A DNA stretch of 25,230 bases, from the NCBI GenBank assembly GCA_964421495.1, contig CAYQXO010000028.1:1-25230 (forward strand), given 5' to 3'. Both the position numbers and the translations under genes were made by a program. The notes beneath the pieces were generated by a model, which did no database searches, was not told the origin of the DNA, and saw nothing but the letters and a program-made list of their open reading frames with translations. Of this stretch, positions 8,862-16,872 are shown in pieces. The stretch's first letter is position 1. Every line of letters begins with the position of its first letter. The DNA comes from CAJXOW01 sp964421495 (lineage in GTDB: Bacteria > Bacteroidota > Rhodothermia > Balneolales > Balneolaceae).

Positions 8862-10112
8862 TCAAAGATAGGTGCTGAATTCACGCTTAAAGAAATCCAT
8901 ATTAACACATATGGCCAGCATGAGGGTATTTATCAGAAATGCCGTTCCGCCATAGCTTATAAAGGGGAGGGGAAGTCCGATGACAGGCAGAAGGGCAGTG
9001 GCGCTTCCGACATTTATAAAGAAGTGAATAAAGAATACGCCGGTTACACCGACAATAAATAGTTGAGCAAATGGATGTTTGTGGCTGCCGGCTATATTGA
9101 GGAGTTTATAAAACAGGAAGAGGAATAGTAATATAACGATAGCAGTTCCTATAAAACCGAACTCCTCGCCAATGACGCAGAATATGAAGTCAGTCCACTG
9201 TTCAGGTAAGAAACGTAACTGCGTTTGAGTGCCTTCCAGAAATCCTTTCCCGAATAATCCGCCCGAACCGATAGCTGTTTTCGCCTGAATAATATTCCAT
9301 CCGGCTCCCTGAGGATCAAACGAAGGATTGGTGAAGGCCTCGATTCGAGCTCTTTGATGGGGTTGAAGTAAATGGAAAAGGGCAACCTGGACACCGATCA
9401 CTACCATGATGCCGGTGGCAAAACTGGCAAAACTCAACCAGTGTCGCTTTTGAATAAAGAAGATGATAATCGTTAAAATGATGGTGGCCAGCAAGCCCCA
9501 GTGCCAGTCGATAATGGATAAATAGCCGATCAGAGCGGGAGATATCATGAATAGCGAAATTCCATAGGGAACGCCGGACCAAAAAAGAAGTATGGGAATC
9601 AACGACATAAATACCAGGGCCGTTCCCATATCATTCTGCATAATAGTCAGTACGGTAGGGACCGCTATTAAAAAGGTTGCGATGAGGGCGTATGTTAAGT
9701 TCTCGGCGGATATATCGCGACGACTGGTTAAAAACTGGGCTACTGCGAGGATAGTGGCCAGCTTCATGAATTCACTCGTCTGAAAACGTAATGAGCCGAT
9801 TTGCAGCCAGCTGAGCGACCCATGAACCTCGACTCCAATAAAGAGGGTCAGGGTCATGAGTATTAAACCGATCCCATATGTTATATAGGACAGCTCACGA
9901 AAAGCTTCAGGGGGAATAAACAGTATGCCGATCATGAGGACCACTCCAATTCCCGCCCATACCAATTGTTTGTAAAAATTATTCTGGATATACTCTGGTA
10001 AAAATTGAGACACGGGTCCCTGCGTGGCACTATAAATAGCTATGAGGCCAATAGTGGTTAGCAAGAGCCAGATAAATATTAATGACCAGTTTAATTCTCG
10101 GGATTTATTCAT
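8862..10112 (-). CDS. rodA: Rod-shape peptidoglycan glycosyltransferase RodA (SEDS family)
   Basis: A polytopic membrane protein of 416 residues with about ten transmembrane segments. SEDS proteins polymerise lipid II into glycan strands; RodA works with PBP2 in the elongasome. Recognisable parts are the N-terminal WSLIFIWLLLTTIGLIAIYSA helix region, the conserved HQRARIEAF loop followed by NIIQAKTAIGSGGLFGKG, the LPEQWTDFIFCVIGEEFGF motif, and the C-terminal LPLPFISYGGTAF signature. The start codon lies inside the end of the PBP2 gene (8-base overlap), indicating tight co-translation with its partner. It is the last gene of the mre cluster; the convergent 64 bases to rnhB show no convincing terminator. 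Confidence 0.96.
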   Translation of the reverse strand: MNKSRELNWSLIFIWLLLTTIGLIAIYSATQGPVSQFLPEYIQNNFYKQLVWAGIGVVLMIGILFIPPEAFRELSYITYGIGLILMTLTLFIGVEVHGSLSWLQIGSLRFQTSEFMKLATILAVAQFLTSRRDISAENLTYALIATFLIAVPTVLTIMQNDMGTALVFMSLIPILLFWSGVPYGISLFMISPALIGYLSIIDWHWGLLATIILTIIIFFIQKRHWLSFASFATGIMVVIGVQVALFHLLQPHQRARIEAFTNPSFDPQGAGWNIIQAKTAIGSGGLFGKGFLEGTQTQLRFLPEQWTDFIFCVIGEEFGFIGTAIVILLFLFLFYKLLNIAGSHKHPFAQLFIVGVTGVFFIHFFINVGSATALLPVIGLPLPFISYGGTAFLINTLMLAICVNMDFFKREFSTYL

Positions 10113-11943
10113 CGTTTAAAGCTCTAATCGAATCTTGATAGGTGAAATTGAGCATTTTCTGGTAAATCCAGTCCCGTTTTATGTCACCGGTTAAATATTT
10201 TTCGATTAAAAGGGACGCTATCGGGGCGGCTGTAAGTGATCCGTACCCTGCGTTTTCAATCAAAACGGCGATTGCAATTTCAGGATCGTCGACCGGGGCA
10301 AAGGCGATAAACCAGGAATGGTCCTTGCCGTGTGGATTTTGTGCGGTACCTGTTTTCCCGGCAACGGCGATGCTGTCCAGGTTTGCATACCATCGACCTC
10401 CTCCTTCCGTAACCACTTTTCGCATACCTTTGCGGACAAGTGTTAAGTGATCCGGTTCGATCCACGAAACCTTTTCCTTTTCGACACTCGTGTGCTGAAT
10501 GTCTCCGTTGTTATGACGGATGGACCGCACTATATGAGGCTGAATCCGATATCCTCCATTGGCAATTGCTGAAGCTACTACGGACATTTGCAATGGAGAA
10601 ACGGAAACAAGGCCCTGACCCACTCCAAGGCTGATAAGTTCGCCGATACCCCATCGGTTTTCACCAAAGGCACGGTTAAGATAACTGCTGTCAGGGATTA
10701 TTCCGCGGGCTTCATTGGGCAAATCAATGTTGTTGGTGCGGTCGAGCCCGATTTCGTTAAGCATTTGATGCCATTTGTTTAAATGACCGTTTACGGCAAT
10801 TTTGTTCATCAGGGAGAAAAAGTAGGTATTACAGGAATTTTTAATGGCCTCGAGCAAGACCTGGTCGCCGTGTGCCTTAATGCACTTATAAGCGCGTCCT
10901 CGATAATAAGCCCCGTCGCAGTGAACCACCGTCTCGGGTGTGATAAGTCCGAGTTTAAGTCCAATCAAGGCCATGAGGGGTTTAAACGTTGATCCCGGAG
11001 GTTTTTTGCTGGATACGGTTCGGTTATAGAGTGGATCGGTAGTATCGGAGTTGATTTTATTCCAATAGGCCGTATCTATTTTACCGGACAATTTGCGAAT
11101 GTCGTATTGAGGAGCGCTGACCATCGAGAGTATGGAACCGTCATCGGGATCGAGGGCGATGACGCCGCCGATTTTCCCTTCCATAAGTGTTTCAGCCGTT
11201 TGTTGCAAGTCGGCGTCCAGCGTAGTGACGAGGTTATTTCCCTTTTGAGGTGGTTTGTTCAGATTGCCTTTATCATATGAACTTACGGATTGTCCCAGAG
11301 CATTTACGCGCACATATTCCACGCCATCCTCTCCCCGGAGATAGTTTCCGTACACCTGTTCAAGTCCGCTTTTCCCTACCTGCTCTCCCAAATGCAGGTT
11401 TTTGCTCGATTCATATTCCCGTTTTGACGCCTCCCGCAGATAACCCAGCACGTGAGAAATCTTCAGGTCGGTCGGATAATGCCGTTTGCTGTTAATTTGA
11501 TGGCCGATTCCGGGCAAACGCCAGATGTTTTCCTGGACGCGTGAAAAAACTTCAAAGTCGACTTCAGTAAAGAGTCGGGAGGGACGGTGCCAGGAATATT
11601 TCTGCGCTTCCCGAACACGCGATCGCACGGTGGAGTCGGGAACGTCTATTAGTCTGGATAGAAGCGGTATTTTTTCAGATTCGAATTTTGAAGGGGTGAT
11701 CGTAATGGTATAAATGGGCTGATTGTCCACCAGTAATTTCCCGGTACGGTCATAAATCAATCCTCGGGCGGGTAAAACCGTTTCCTTGCGAAGGGAGTTT
11801 TCCTGGCTGATGGGGACATATTTTTCATGATCAATAATTTGAAGCTGGACAATGCGCCCCATGATAATGAGACCCAGTCCGAGCATTACAAATTGTAAAA
11901 CCCGGATGGATGTGTGTATGTGTTGTTTGTTTTTTTGATTCAT
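10105..11943 (-). CDS. mrdA: Penicillin-binding protein 2 (peptidoglycan D,D-transpeptidase)
   Basis: A class B penicillin-binding protein of 612 residues that cross-links new peptidoglycan during cell elongation. It has a single N-terminal membrane anchor (about 13-32), the pedestal/dimerisation region with ARGLIYDRTGKLLVDN (59-74), and a transpeptidase domain with the three active-site motifs: S318-T-F-K321 within PPGSTFKP, S370-C-N, and K530-T-G-T. A cysteine/histidine cluster HCDGAYYRGRAYKCIKAHG (about 341-359) matches the zinc-site region known from E. coli PBP2. Length is normal. It sits between mreD (24 bases upstream) and rodA (8-base overlap), the standard elongasome order. Confidence 0.96.
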   Translation of the reverse strand: MNQKNKQHIHTSIRVLQFVMLGLGLIIMGRIVQLQIIDHEKYVPISQENSLRKETVLPARGLIYDRTGKLLVDNQPIYTITITPSKFESEKIPLLSRLIDVPDSTVRSRVREAQKYSWHRPSRLFTEVDFEVFSRVQENIWRLPGIGHQINSKRHYPTDLKISHVLGYLREASKREYESSKNLHLGEQVGKSGLEQVYGNYLRGEDGVEYVRVNALGQSVSSYDKGNLNKPPQKGNNLVTTLDADLQQTAETLMEGKIGGVIALDPDDGSILSMVSAPQYDIRKLSGKIDTAYWNKINSDTTDPLYNRTVSSKKPPGSTFKPLMALIGLKLGLITPETVVHCDGAYYRGRAYKCIKAHGDQVLLEAIKNSCNTYFFSLMNKIAVNGHLNKWHQMLNEIGLDRTNNIDLPNEARGIIPDSSYLNRAFGENRWGIGELISLGVGQGLVSVSPLQMSVVASAIANGGYRIQPHIVRSIRHNNGDIQHTSVEKEKVSWIEPDHLTLVRKGMRKVVTEGGGRWYANLDSIAVAGKTGTAQNPHGKDHSWFIAFAPVDDPEIAIAVLIENAGYGSLTAAPIASLLIEKYLTGDIKRDWIYQKMLNFTYQDSIRALNDE

Positions 11944-11967
11944 ATAGGGTAACGATGTCCGTTTTGA

Positions 11968-12435
11968 TCACCTATTGAAAAGATATAGTATCATTCCAAC
12001 CAGCGCTGTATAAACGGTGTTTCCGAATATTAATAACCAGAACGAGTGTTCTGCGGTATACGCCTCTATGAAAAACGAAAGCGAGATCAATATAATATTA
12101 TGAAAAAGCGCTACTGACAATATCAGTAAAAAAGCCTGCCCCATTAAAAGTTGATAATCATGAACTTTGGGAATAAATCGGTAGGAGAAAAAAGTAATCG
12201 CCGTTTTGGCGAACATATTCAAGCCCCAAAGATCTAACAGAGCATCCTCTACGAAACCAAGACCCGCCGCTATAAGTATTGCCGTGGTTCGATCCTGTCG
12301 CATCACGAGCCAGAGAATATAAAGCAAGACTACGTCCGGTTCCAGGCCAAAAAGCTTAAGGTTTCTGAACAGTAATATTTGTATCAGGATAACCAGTAAA
12401 CCGAGTAGAAACGCCTTCACTTTTTCATTCATCAT
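11968..12435 (-). CDS. mreD: Rod shape-determining protein MreD
   Basis: A small, very hydrophobic protein of 155 residues with about five transmembrane helices, as expected for MreD, an inner-membrane component of the elongasome. Identification rests on hydropathy, the internal pattern LFGLEPDVVLLYILWLV and LGFVEDALLDLWGLNMFAKT (the G-x-x-x-D region typical of MreD), and its position between mreC and mrdA. The start overlaps the stop of the mreC C-terminal reading frame by four bases (ATGA), so translation is probably coupled to that frame. This coupling implies the downstream part of mreC is, or recently was, translated. Confidence 0.9.
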   Translation of the reverse strand: MMNEKVKAFLLGLLVILIQILLFRNLKLFGLEPDVVLLYILWLVMRQDRTTAILIAAGLGFVEDALLDLWGLNMFAKTAITFFSYRFIPKVHDYQLLMGQAFLLILSVALFHNIILISLSFFIEAYTAEHSFWLLIFGNTVYTALVGMILYLFNR

Positions 12436-12935
12436 TTAAATCGTTCCCGGTATTGAGCATTCAAATTGATGAGTGTTGAGTCCGGCGTATATTTGACGAC
12501 GAATCCTTCACTGACTTTATGGAGGGAAACAAAGGGATCGATGAATATCTCCTGAATTTCCTTCCCCTGGATAGGACGGGTTTCGGTGACGGTTCCTATA
12601 GGTATATTTGGTGGAAAATGATTACTGTAACCGGAGGTTTCGATAACCTGTCCGGAATCTACCTGGATAGTTTGGGGCACGTAGTTCATCACCAGCCGGG
12701 TGGATTGTTCGCCTTCCCACGAAACTATACCGTAGGCCTGGGAAGTCTGAATACGGGCGCTAACCTTGAACAAGGTGTTATATAGAGGTAAAACCTGTGA
12801 ATAATTACGTGCCGTCAGGATTACTTTCCCAACTAGTCCCTGCTCATTGACCACCGGCATATTAACCATGATGCCGGTGGAAGTCCCCGCATCAATCGTC
12901 AGTGTATTGTGGAGACCGGTGAGTTCCTTTCCCAC
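12432..12935 (-). CDS. mreC: MreC C-terminal periplasmic part, separated from the N-terminus by in-frame stops
   Basis: The 167 residues downstream of the interruption form the beta-barrel part of MreC, the periplasmic elongasome scaffold that binds PBP2. Seen: GKELTGLHNTLTIDAGTSTG, then MPVVNEQGLVGKVI (the GLVG signature), IVSWEGEQSTRLVMNYVP, and VIETSGYSNHFPPNIPIGTV, typical of MreC C-terminal domains. The frame is identical to the upstream mreC fragment; read through, the two make a 280-codon gene of normal MreC length. GTG 12935 is the only start-type codon after the stops and has no Shine-Dalgarno; a protein starting there would lack membrane anchor and coiled coil and could not reach the periplasm by itself. 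The coding of 23 residues before GTG (NNRLRELLNLK and onward) also looks like MreC. Confidence 0.8.
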   Translation of the reverse strand: MGKELTGLHNTLTIDAGTSTGIMVNMPVVNEQGLVGKVILTARNYSQVLPLYNTLFKVSARIQTSQAYGIVSWEGEQSTRLVMNYVPQTIQVDSGQVIETSGYSNHFPPNIPIGTVTETRPIQGKEIQEIFIDPFVSLHKVSEGFVVKYTPDSTLINLNAQYRERFK

Positions 12936-13004
12936 GATTTGAATCGGTTCAAGGGGATACTCCGATTTTTGTTTGAGGTTTAAAAGTTCACGGAGTCGAT
13001 TATT

Positions 13005-13013
13005 TTACTCTTA
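13005..13013 (-). other. Tandem in-frame stops TAA-GAG-TAA interrupting mreC
   Basis: Read on the minus strand, the mreC frame runs GCC TAA GAG TAA AAT AAT CGA. Both flanks keep the same frame (13274 and 12935 are congruent modulo 3). Removing one T and adding one A to the following A-run would give an uninterrupted AKSKNNRL stretch; alternatively two substitutions (TTA, GAA) would give ALEENNRL. Both fit the coiled coil. Confidence 0.85.
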
Positions 13014-13274
13014 GGCAGACCTGAGCCGACTTAATTTGTCCGAAAGTAGCACGTTTTGTCTTCGCAGATATTGATTGGTTTTGAGGGCTTCGCGAAAACT
13101 GCGAAAATCAGAGAGGGGCTCCTCCAGGTAGCTGAAAAAGGTTATGGAGACTTTGCGTAATTTGTGTATACCATCCTGATGCCTCGCTGTAAGGAGCAGA
13201 AGAGATAATACCAAAATCAGCGCGGTAAGGAAGTGGTCGCGGGCTTCCGCTATGGATGGAAATTTAATCCGCAT
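13011..13274 (-). CDS. mreC: MreC N-terminal part: membrane anchor and coiled coil, ended by a premature TAA
   Basis: The 87-residue frame contains the cytoplasmic lead, one transmembrane helix (about 15-30, rich in Leu) and the start of the periplasmic coiled coil (about 55-87, LRRQNVLLSDKLSRLRSA), as in the N-terminus of MreC. It lies 27 bases after mreB. It ends at TAA 13013-13011, in the middle of the heptad pattern, and the pattern resumes in the same frame two codons later (NNRLRELLNLK). Translated alone it would be an anchored coiled coil without the PBP2-binding barrel. Either the gene is broken in this strain, the sequence has an error here, or the stops are bypassed. Confidence 0.8.
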   Translation of the reverse strand: MRIKFPSIAEARDHFLTALILVLSLLLLTARHQDGIHKLRKVSITFFSYLEEPLSDFRSFREALKTNQYLRRQNVLLSDKLSRLRSA

Positions 13275-13301
13275 TCATGCGAGGTTCATTTAATGCCGGG
13301 A

Positions 13302-14381
13302 TTAGGATAAGACGCTCTTATAATATTCCAGGTCTTCCAGTATCATACCGGTCCCCCGAACTACGGCCGTTAGAGGATCTTCGGCGATATGCACGGGGAG
13401 GTCCGTGGTATCCATGATGAGTTTGTCAAGATTTTTCAGCAGGGCTCCTCCGCCGGTCAGCATAACGCCCCGGTCCAGGATATCGGCTGACAATTCGGGA
13501 GGTGTTTGTTCCAGCGATTTCGTAATGGATTCAATAATCGTGTTAACGGACTCGGAAATCGCCTCCCGTACATCTTTTGAGGATACCGTACGAGTTCGGG
13601 GTACCCCATTGACCAGATCCCGTCCCTTGATCTCCATTTCGATCTCTTCCCCCAATGGTGAGGCTGAACCAATTTCGCACTTGATGTTTTCGGCGGTGCG
13701 TTCACCGATCAGTAAATTGTGATTACGGCGGAAATAATTGATAATATCTTCATTGAGTTCATCGCCGCCCAGTCGGATGGATTGAGAATAAACGATGCCG
13801 GATAATGCGATAACAGCGATTTCGGTTGTTCCTCCGCCGACATCAACTACCATGTTTCCGACCGGTTCGTGAACATTCAAGCCGATTCCGATAGCGGCTG
13901 CCATAGGTTCGTCCACCAGGTAAACTTCTTTGGCTCCGGCGTGCTCGGCACTGTCGCGGACGGCCCGCCTTTCAACTTCCGTAATGCCGCTGGGTACACA
14001 AACCACCATTTTCCGGGTGCTGGAGTACCACTTCATTTTAACTTTTTTGATCATCCCCCGGATCATTTGTTCGGCGACTTCAAAATCCGCAATTACGCCG
14101 TCGCGCAGAGGTCGCACGGTCCGTATTTTCTTGTGCGTTTTTTCATGCATCAGGCGGGCTTCGTGGCCATTGGCAACGGGCTGGTTTTGCGTATTTAACG
14201 CGACGATGGATGGTTCATTCAGTACAATGCCCTCACCGCGCGAGTAAATCAGCGTATTTGCGGTACCGAGATCGATGGCGATATCGGTGTACAACCAGTC
14301 GAATAACCCATTTTTGGATCCTTCGCTGCGGGGATACTGTTGCGTATTACTTGCTTTCTTATTTTCTAAGGTTTTAGCCAT
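13302..14381 (-). CDS. mreB: Rod shape-determining protein MreB (bacterial actin)
   Basis: The 359-residue product is MreB, the ATP-dependent actin-like filament that guides lateral wall synthesis through MreC, MreD, RodA and PBP2, all encoded downstream. Motifs: DLGTANT at 37-43 (phosphate 1), RPLRDGVIADFEVAEQMI, CVPSGITEVERRAVRDSAEHAG, VDEPMAAAIGIGL, VVDVGGGTTEIAVI (phosphate 2), the DIINYFRRNHNLLIGERTAE segment, and MLTGGGALLKNLD near the end. About 30 polar residues precede the usual MreB start, and no closer ATG exists near the DLGT motif, so the extension is likely real. It is the first gene of the shape cluster and probably has its own promoter in the 316-base gap upstream. Confidence 0.97.
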   Translation of the reverse strand: MAKTLENKKASNTQQYPRSEGSKNGLFDWLYTDIAIDLGTANTLIYSRGEGIVLNEPSIVALNTQNQPVANGHEARLMHEKTHKKIRTVRPLRDGVIADFEVAEQMIRGMIKKVKMKWYSSTRKMVVCVPSGITEVERRAVRDSAEHAGAKEVYLVDEPMAAAIGIGLNVHEPVGNMVVDVGGGTTEIAVIALSGIVYSQSIRLGGDELNEDIINYFRRNHNLLIGERTAENIKCEIGSASPLGEEIEMEIKGRDLVNGVPRTRTVSSKDVREAISESVNTIIESITKSLEQTPPELSADILDRGVMLTGGGALLKNLDKLIMDTTDLPVHIAEDPLTAVVRGTGMILEDLEYYKSVLS

Positions 14382-14697
14382 ATATAGAAAATTCCAATCT
14401 CGTAATTTTCAGTGTGTAAATGTCCTACAGTAGAGTAAAAATACTATAATGCAGCATCTTTATGATCAAGTTCACAATATAAGGTTTTTTTGCGAAAATT
14501 AGAGGGGTCTTTGAAAATCGGGGCGATCCCCTTTTGTTGCAAAATTATCCTTCAAATTTTGTTTTTTATTATTTAGTTGCGATAACCTCCTGTCGGGGGT
14601 AATTAAACGGGTCGAGTACAATAAGATTTCTGATCAGCTAAACCGCGAGTAGTTCAAAGACCCCTCCAAATTTCTGTATACGCTTCATTGGAACGGG
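14382..14697. other. Intergenic region between purH and mreB
   Basis: These 316 bases have no open frame that looks coding. They lie after the purH stop and before the mreB start, both minus strand, and should contain the mreB promoter and possibly the end of the purine operon. The part from 14494 to 14674 is a structured unit described separately. A TAATTTTG sequence on the minus strand resembles the Bacteroidota -7 element (TAnnTTTG), but no -33 element stands at the right distance, so I do not call a promoter. Confidence 0.6.
14494..14674 (-). repeat. 181-base unit bounded by 22-base inverted repeats
   Basis: The arms are 14494-14515 and 14653-14674, sharing the core GAGGGGTCTTTGAA / TTCAAAGACCCCTC. 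They match at 20 of 22 positions, and in minus-strand RNA one of the two mismatches becomes a G-U pair, giving 21 of 22. The 137-base interior holds two small G/C hairpins: GGGG-CGAT-CCCC at 14520-14531 and CCTCC-TGTC-GGGGG at 14586-14599. It could be an RNA structure in the mreB leader or a miniature inverted-repeat element; no target-site duplication is seen. Confidence 0.6.
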
Positions 14698-16269
14698 TTA
14701 GTGTCGAAAATGTCGTTTGCCGGTGAATACCATCGCCATATCTTTTTGGTTTGCCATTTCGATCACTTCCTCGTCCCGAATACTGCCCCCGGGTTGTATA
14801 ACGGCCCGGGCTCCGGCCTCTGCCGCGGCTTCAACTCCGTCGGCAAAGGGGAAGAAGGCGTCGGATGCGATGACCGACTTTTCCAGAGACAATCCTTCTT
14901 TTTCCGCTTTCCGTACTGCTATTTCTGAAGAGTCGACCCGGCTCGGCTGTCCGGACCCAATGCCGAGTGTCCGGCTTTTCCCGGCATATACAATTGCGTT
15001 GGATTTAACATGCTTTACAATTTTCCAGGCGAAAGCCAGGTCAGCCCACTCCTTGTCGGTCGGTTTACGACGTGTTACGACTTTGTAGTGGGCCGGATCG
15101 ATGTTTTCGCGGTCGGGTTCCTGGATCAGCGCTCCTCCGAATATGGATCGGTAGGTACGGGCGGGCGGTTCATCGTATATAGTATGCAATTGAACCAACC
15201 GCCTTTTTTTCTTCTGTTTCAAAAGTTTAAGGGCTTCTTCTCCGTACGAGGGAGCTACGATAATCTCCGTAAATATTTTGTCAATGACTTTTGCGGTGGG
15301 AAGATCAAGTTCGCGGTTTACGAGTACGATACCGCCGAATGGAGAAATCTTATCTGTAGCAAACGCATTATCGTAGGCTTGTTTAAGGTTCGGTGCGCTT
15401 GCCACACCGCAGGGTTGGGTATGTTTGAAAATTGCACAGGTTGGATCGGAATGTCGAAAGTCGTAATACAGATTAACGGCAGCGTCCAGATCCAGGTAGT
15501 TATTATAGCTCAATTCCTTGCCGTGGAAGCAATCTATGAATTCTTTCTGATATCCGTAGACGGCTGCTTTCTGATGGGGGTTTTCACCATAGCGAAGTTT
15601 TTGGGATTGAGGCAGGGATACATTGAATTGACTGGGGTTATCTTCTTGATCCAGTGAATTAAAATAGTTGGCGATATACTGGTCGTATTGGGCTGTATGA
15701 TTAAAGGCATCCCGGGCAAGCTGTTGCCTCAGGTCAAATGAAATTTCCTTATTCTCTCCCAGCTGTTCGGTGAAGGAGGAGTATTGTCCGGGATCGGTTA
15801 AAACGGTGACGTGAGCGAAGTTTTTGGCTGCCGCCCGGATAAGAGTGGGTCCGCCAATGTCAATATACTCTGTTGCGGTTGCCGGTTTTGGGGTCTCCTG
15901 AATGGTTTCGCGGAATGGGTATAAATTGGAAATCACGAGTTCGATGGGAGCTATTCCGAGTTGCTCGATTTCCTCCCGGTCTTTCTCATAGGAAGTTCGT
16001 GCCAAAATTCCCGCATGCACGGCGGGATGCAAGGTTTTGACCCGTCCATCCAGGCATTCCGGGAAATTCGTGAGCTCCTGGATATCGGTCACTTCTATAC
16101 CTGCATCGCGAATATGCTTTGCCGTACCTCCCGTCGAAATAATTTCAACTCCCTGAGCATCGAGTAGCTGAACGACAGGCACTAACCCGTTTTTGTTTGA
16201 TACGGATATGAGGGCTCGTCGAATGGTAAGCGGTTCCGTTGGCAGTTCAGAAAGAGGTTGTAGAGACAC
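14698..16269 (-). CDS. purH: Bifunctional AICAR formyltransferase / IMP cyclohydrolase
   Basis: The 523-residue enzyme catalyses the last two steps of purine synthesis: formylation of AICAR with 10-formyl-tetrahydrofolate and cyclisation to IMP. The N-terminal MGS-like cyclohydrolase domain (about 15-150) shows ALISVSNKNGL, ISTGGTAKHI, LTNFPECLDGRVKTLHPAVH and the IDIGGPTLIRAAAKN signature. The C-terminal formyltransferase domain (about 200-523) shows RYGENPHQ, the catalytic Lys-His pair in FKHTQPCGVA, and SDAFFPFADGVEAAAEAGARA, ending FTGKRHFRH. Length is standard. It lies 12 bases after purN, the usual partner, and its stop is followed by the non-coding gap before mreB. Confidence 0.98.
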   Translation of the reverse strand: MSLQPLSELPTEPLTIRRALISVSNKNGLVPVVQLLDAQGVEIISTGGTAKHIRDAGIEVTDIQELTNFPECLDGRVKTLHPAVHAGILARTSYEKDREEIEQLGIAPIELVISNLYPFRETIQETPKPATATEYIDIGGPTLIRAAAKNFAHVTVLTDPGQYSSFTEQLGENKEISFDLRQQLARDAFNHTAQYDQYIANYFNSLDQEDNPSQFNVSLPQSQKLRYGENPHQKAAVYGYQKEFIDCFHGKELSYNNYLDLDAAVNLYYDFRHSDPTCAIFKHTQPCGVASAPNLKQAYDNAFATDKISPFGGIVLVNRELDLPTAKVIDKIFTEIIVAPSYGEEALKLLKQKKKRRLVQLHTIYDEPPARTYRSIFGGALIQEPDRENIDPAHYKVVTRRKPTDKEWADLAFAWKIVKHVKSNAIVYAGKSRTLGIGSGQPSRVDSSEIAVRKAEKEGLSLEKSVIASDAFFPFADGVEAAAEAGARAVIQPGGSIRDEEVIEMANQKDMAMVFTGKRHFRH

Positions 16270-16281
16270 AGTTGGAATAAT

Positions 16282-16872
16282 TTAGTTTTTATTATGAAGA
16301 AGGTTTTCAATCACTTGAGGGAGCACCTTGTGTTCTTCACGGGAGACCCGTTTGCTCAAACTTTCCGGAGTATCATCAGGATGAACGGGAACTTGTCGCT
16401 GCTGCAGTATAGCTCCCTGGTCGTATTCTTCCGTCACATAATGTACCGTACACCCCGTCATGGCCTCATCGTTATCCAGTACGGCCTTGTGAACATGGTG
16501 TCCATAAAATCCTTCCCCCCCGTATTTCGGTAAAAGTGAAGGATGTATGTTGATAATTCGTCCCTCGTATACTTCAATGATTTTCGGAGGAATTTTCTGC
16601 AAATAGCCGGCGAGAACTATCAAATCCGGTTCCAGATATTCCAGCGTTTCCAATAAACGGTTACTGAAATCTTCGGAGTCGGGATGTTGGCTTTTTTCTA
16701 TAATATGGACCGGTATAGAATTCCGGTGTGCCCGCTCAATCGCCTGAATACCCGGTTTTCCGGCTATTAACCCGCAAATGCGGGTATCCACAATTTCACC
16801 GCGCTCAATGGCGTCTATTATGGCTTGAAAATTGGTTCCGGTTCCGGAGGCAAAGACTACGATGTTATTCAC
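16282..16872 (-). CDS. purN: Phosphoribosylglycinamide formyltransferase
   Basis: A 196-residue formyl-tetrahydrofolate-dependent GAR transformylase, third step of purine synthesis. Visible: the N-terminal nucleotide-binding loop FASGTGTNFQAII, LAGYLQKIP, and INIHPSLLPKYGG containing the catalytic Asn and His, with the catalytic Asp in the EEYDQGAIL segment. The loop after the active site reads GEGFYGHHVHKAVL, a form I associate with Bacteroidota-type PurN rather than the GLHTH form of enterobacteria. The start overlaps the stop of the preceding S66 peptidase gene by four bases, so translation is coupled. Together with purH it makes a two-gene purine module inside a longer operon. Confidence 0.97.
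   Translation of the reverse strand: MNNIVVFASGTGTNFQAIIDAIERGEIVDTRICGLIAGKPGIQAIERAHRNSIPVHIIEKSQHPDSEDFSNRLLETLEYLEPDLIVLAGYLQKIPPKIIEVYEGRIINIHPSLLPKYGGEGFYGHHVHKAVLDNDEAMTGCTVHYVTEEYDQGAILQQRQVPVHPDDTPESLSKRVSREEHKVLPQVIENLLHNKN

Noticed and set aside
13005..13013. Stop-codon recoding by selenocysteine or pyrrolysine in mreC
   Set aside because: Both stops are TAA, not TGA or TAG, and MreC is not known to use either residue.
14494..14674. Calling the inverted-repeat unit an insertion sequence
   Set aside because: No transposase frame, no target-site duplication, and only 181 bases; kept as an undefined structured repeat.
15010..15657. 215-codon open frame on the plus strand opposite purH
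   Set aside because: It is the mirror of a well-supported purH frame; the peptide is Phe/Cys-rich with no recognisable domain.
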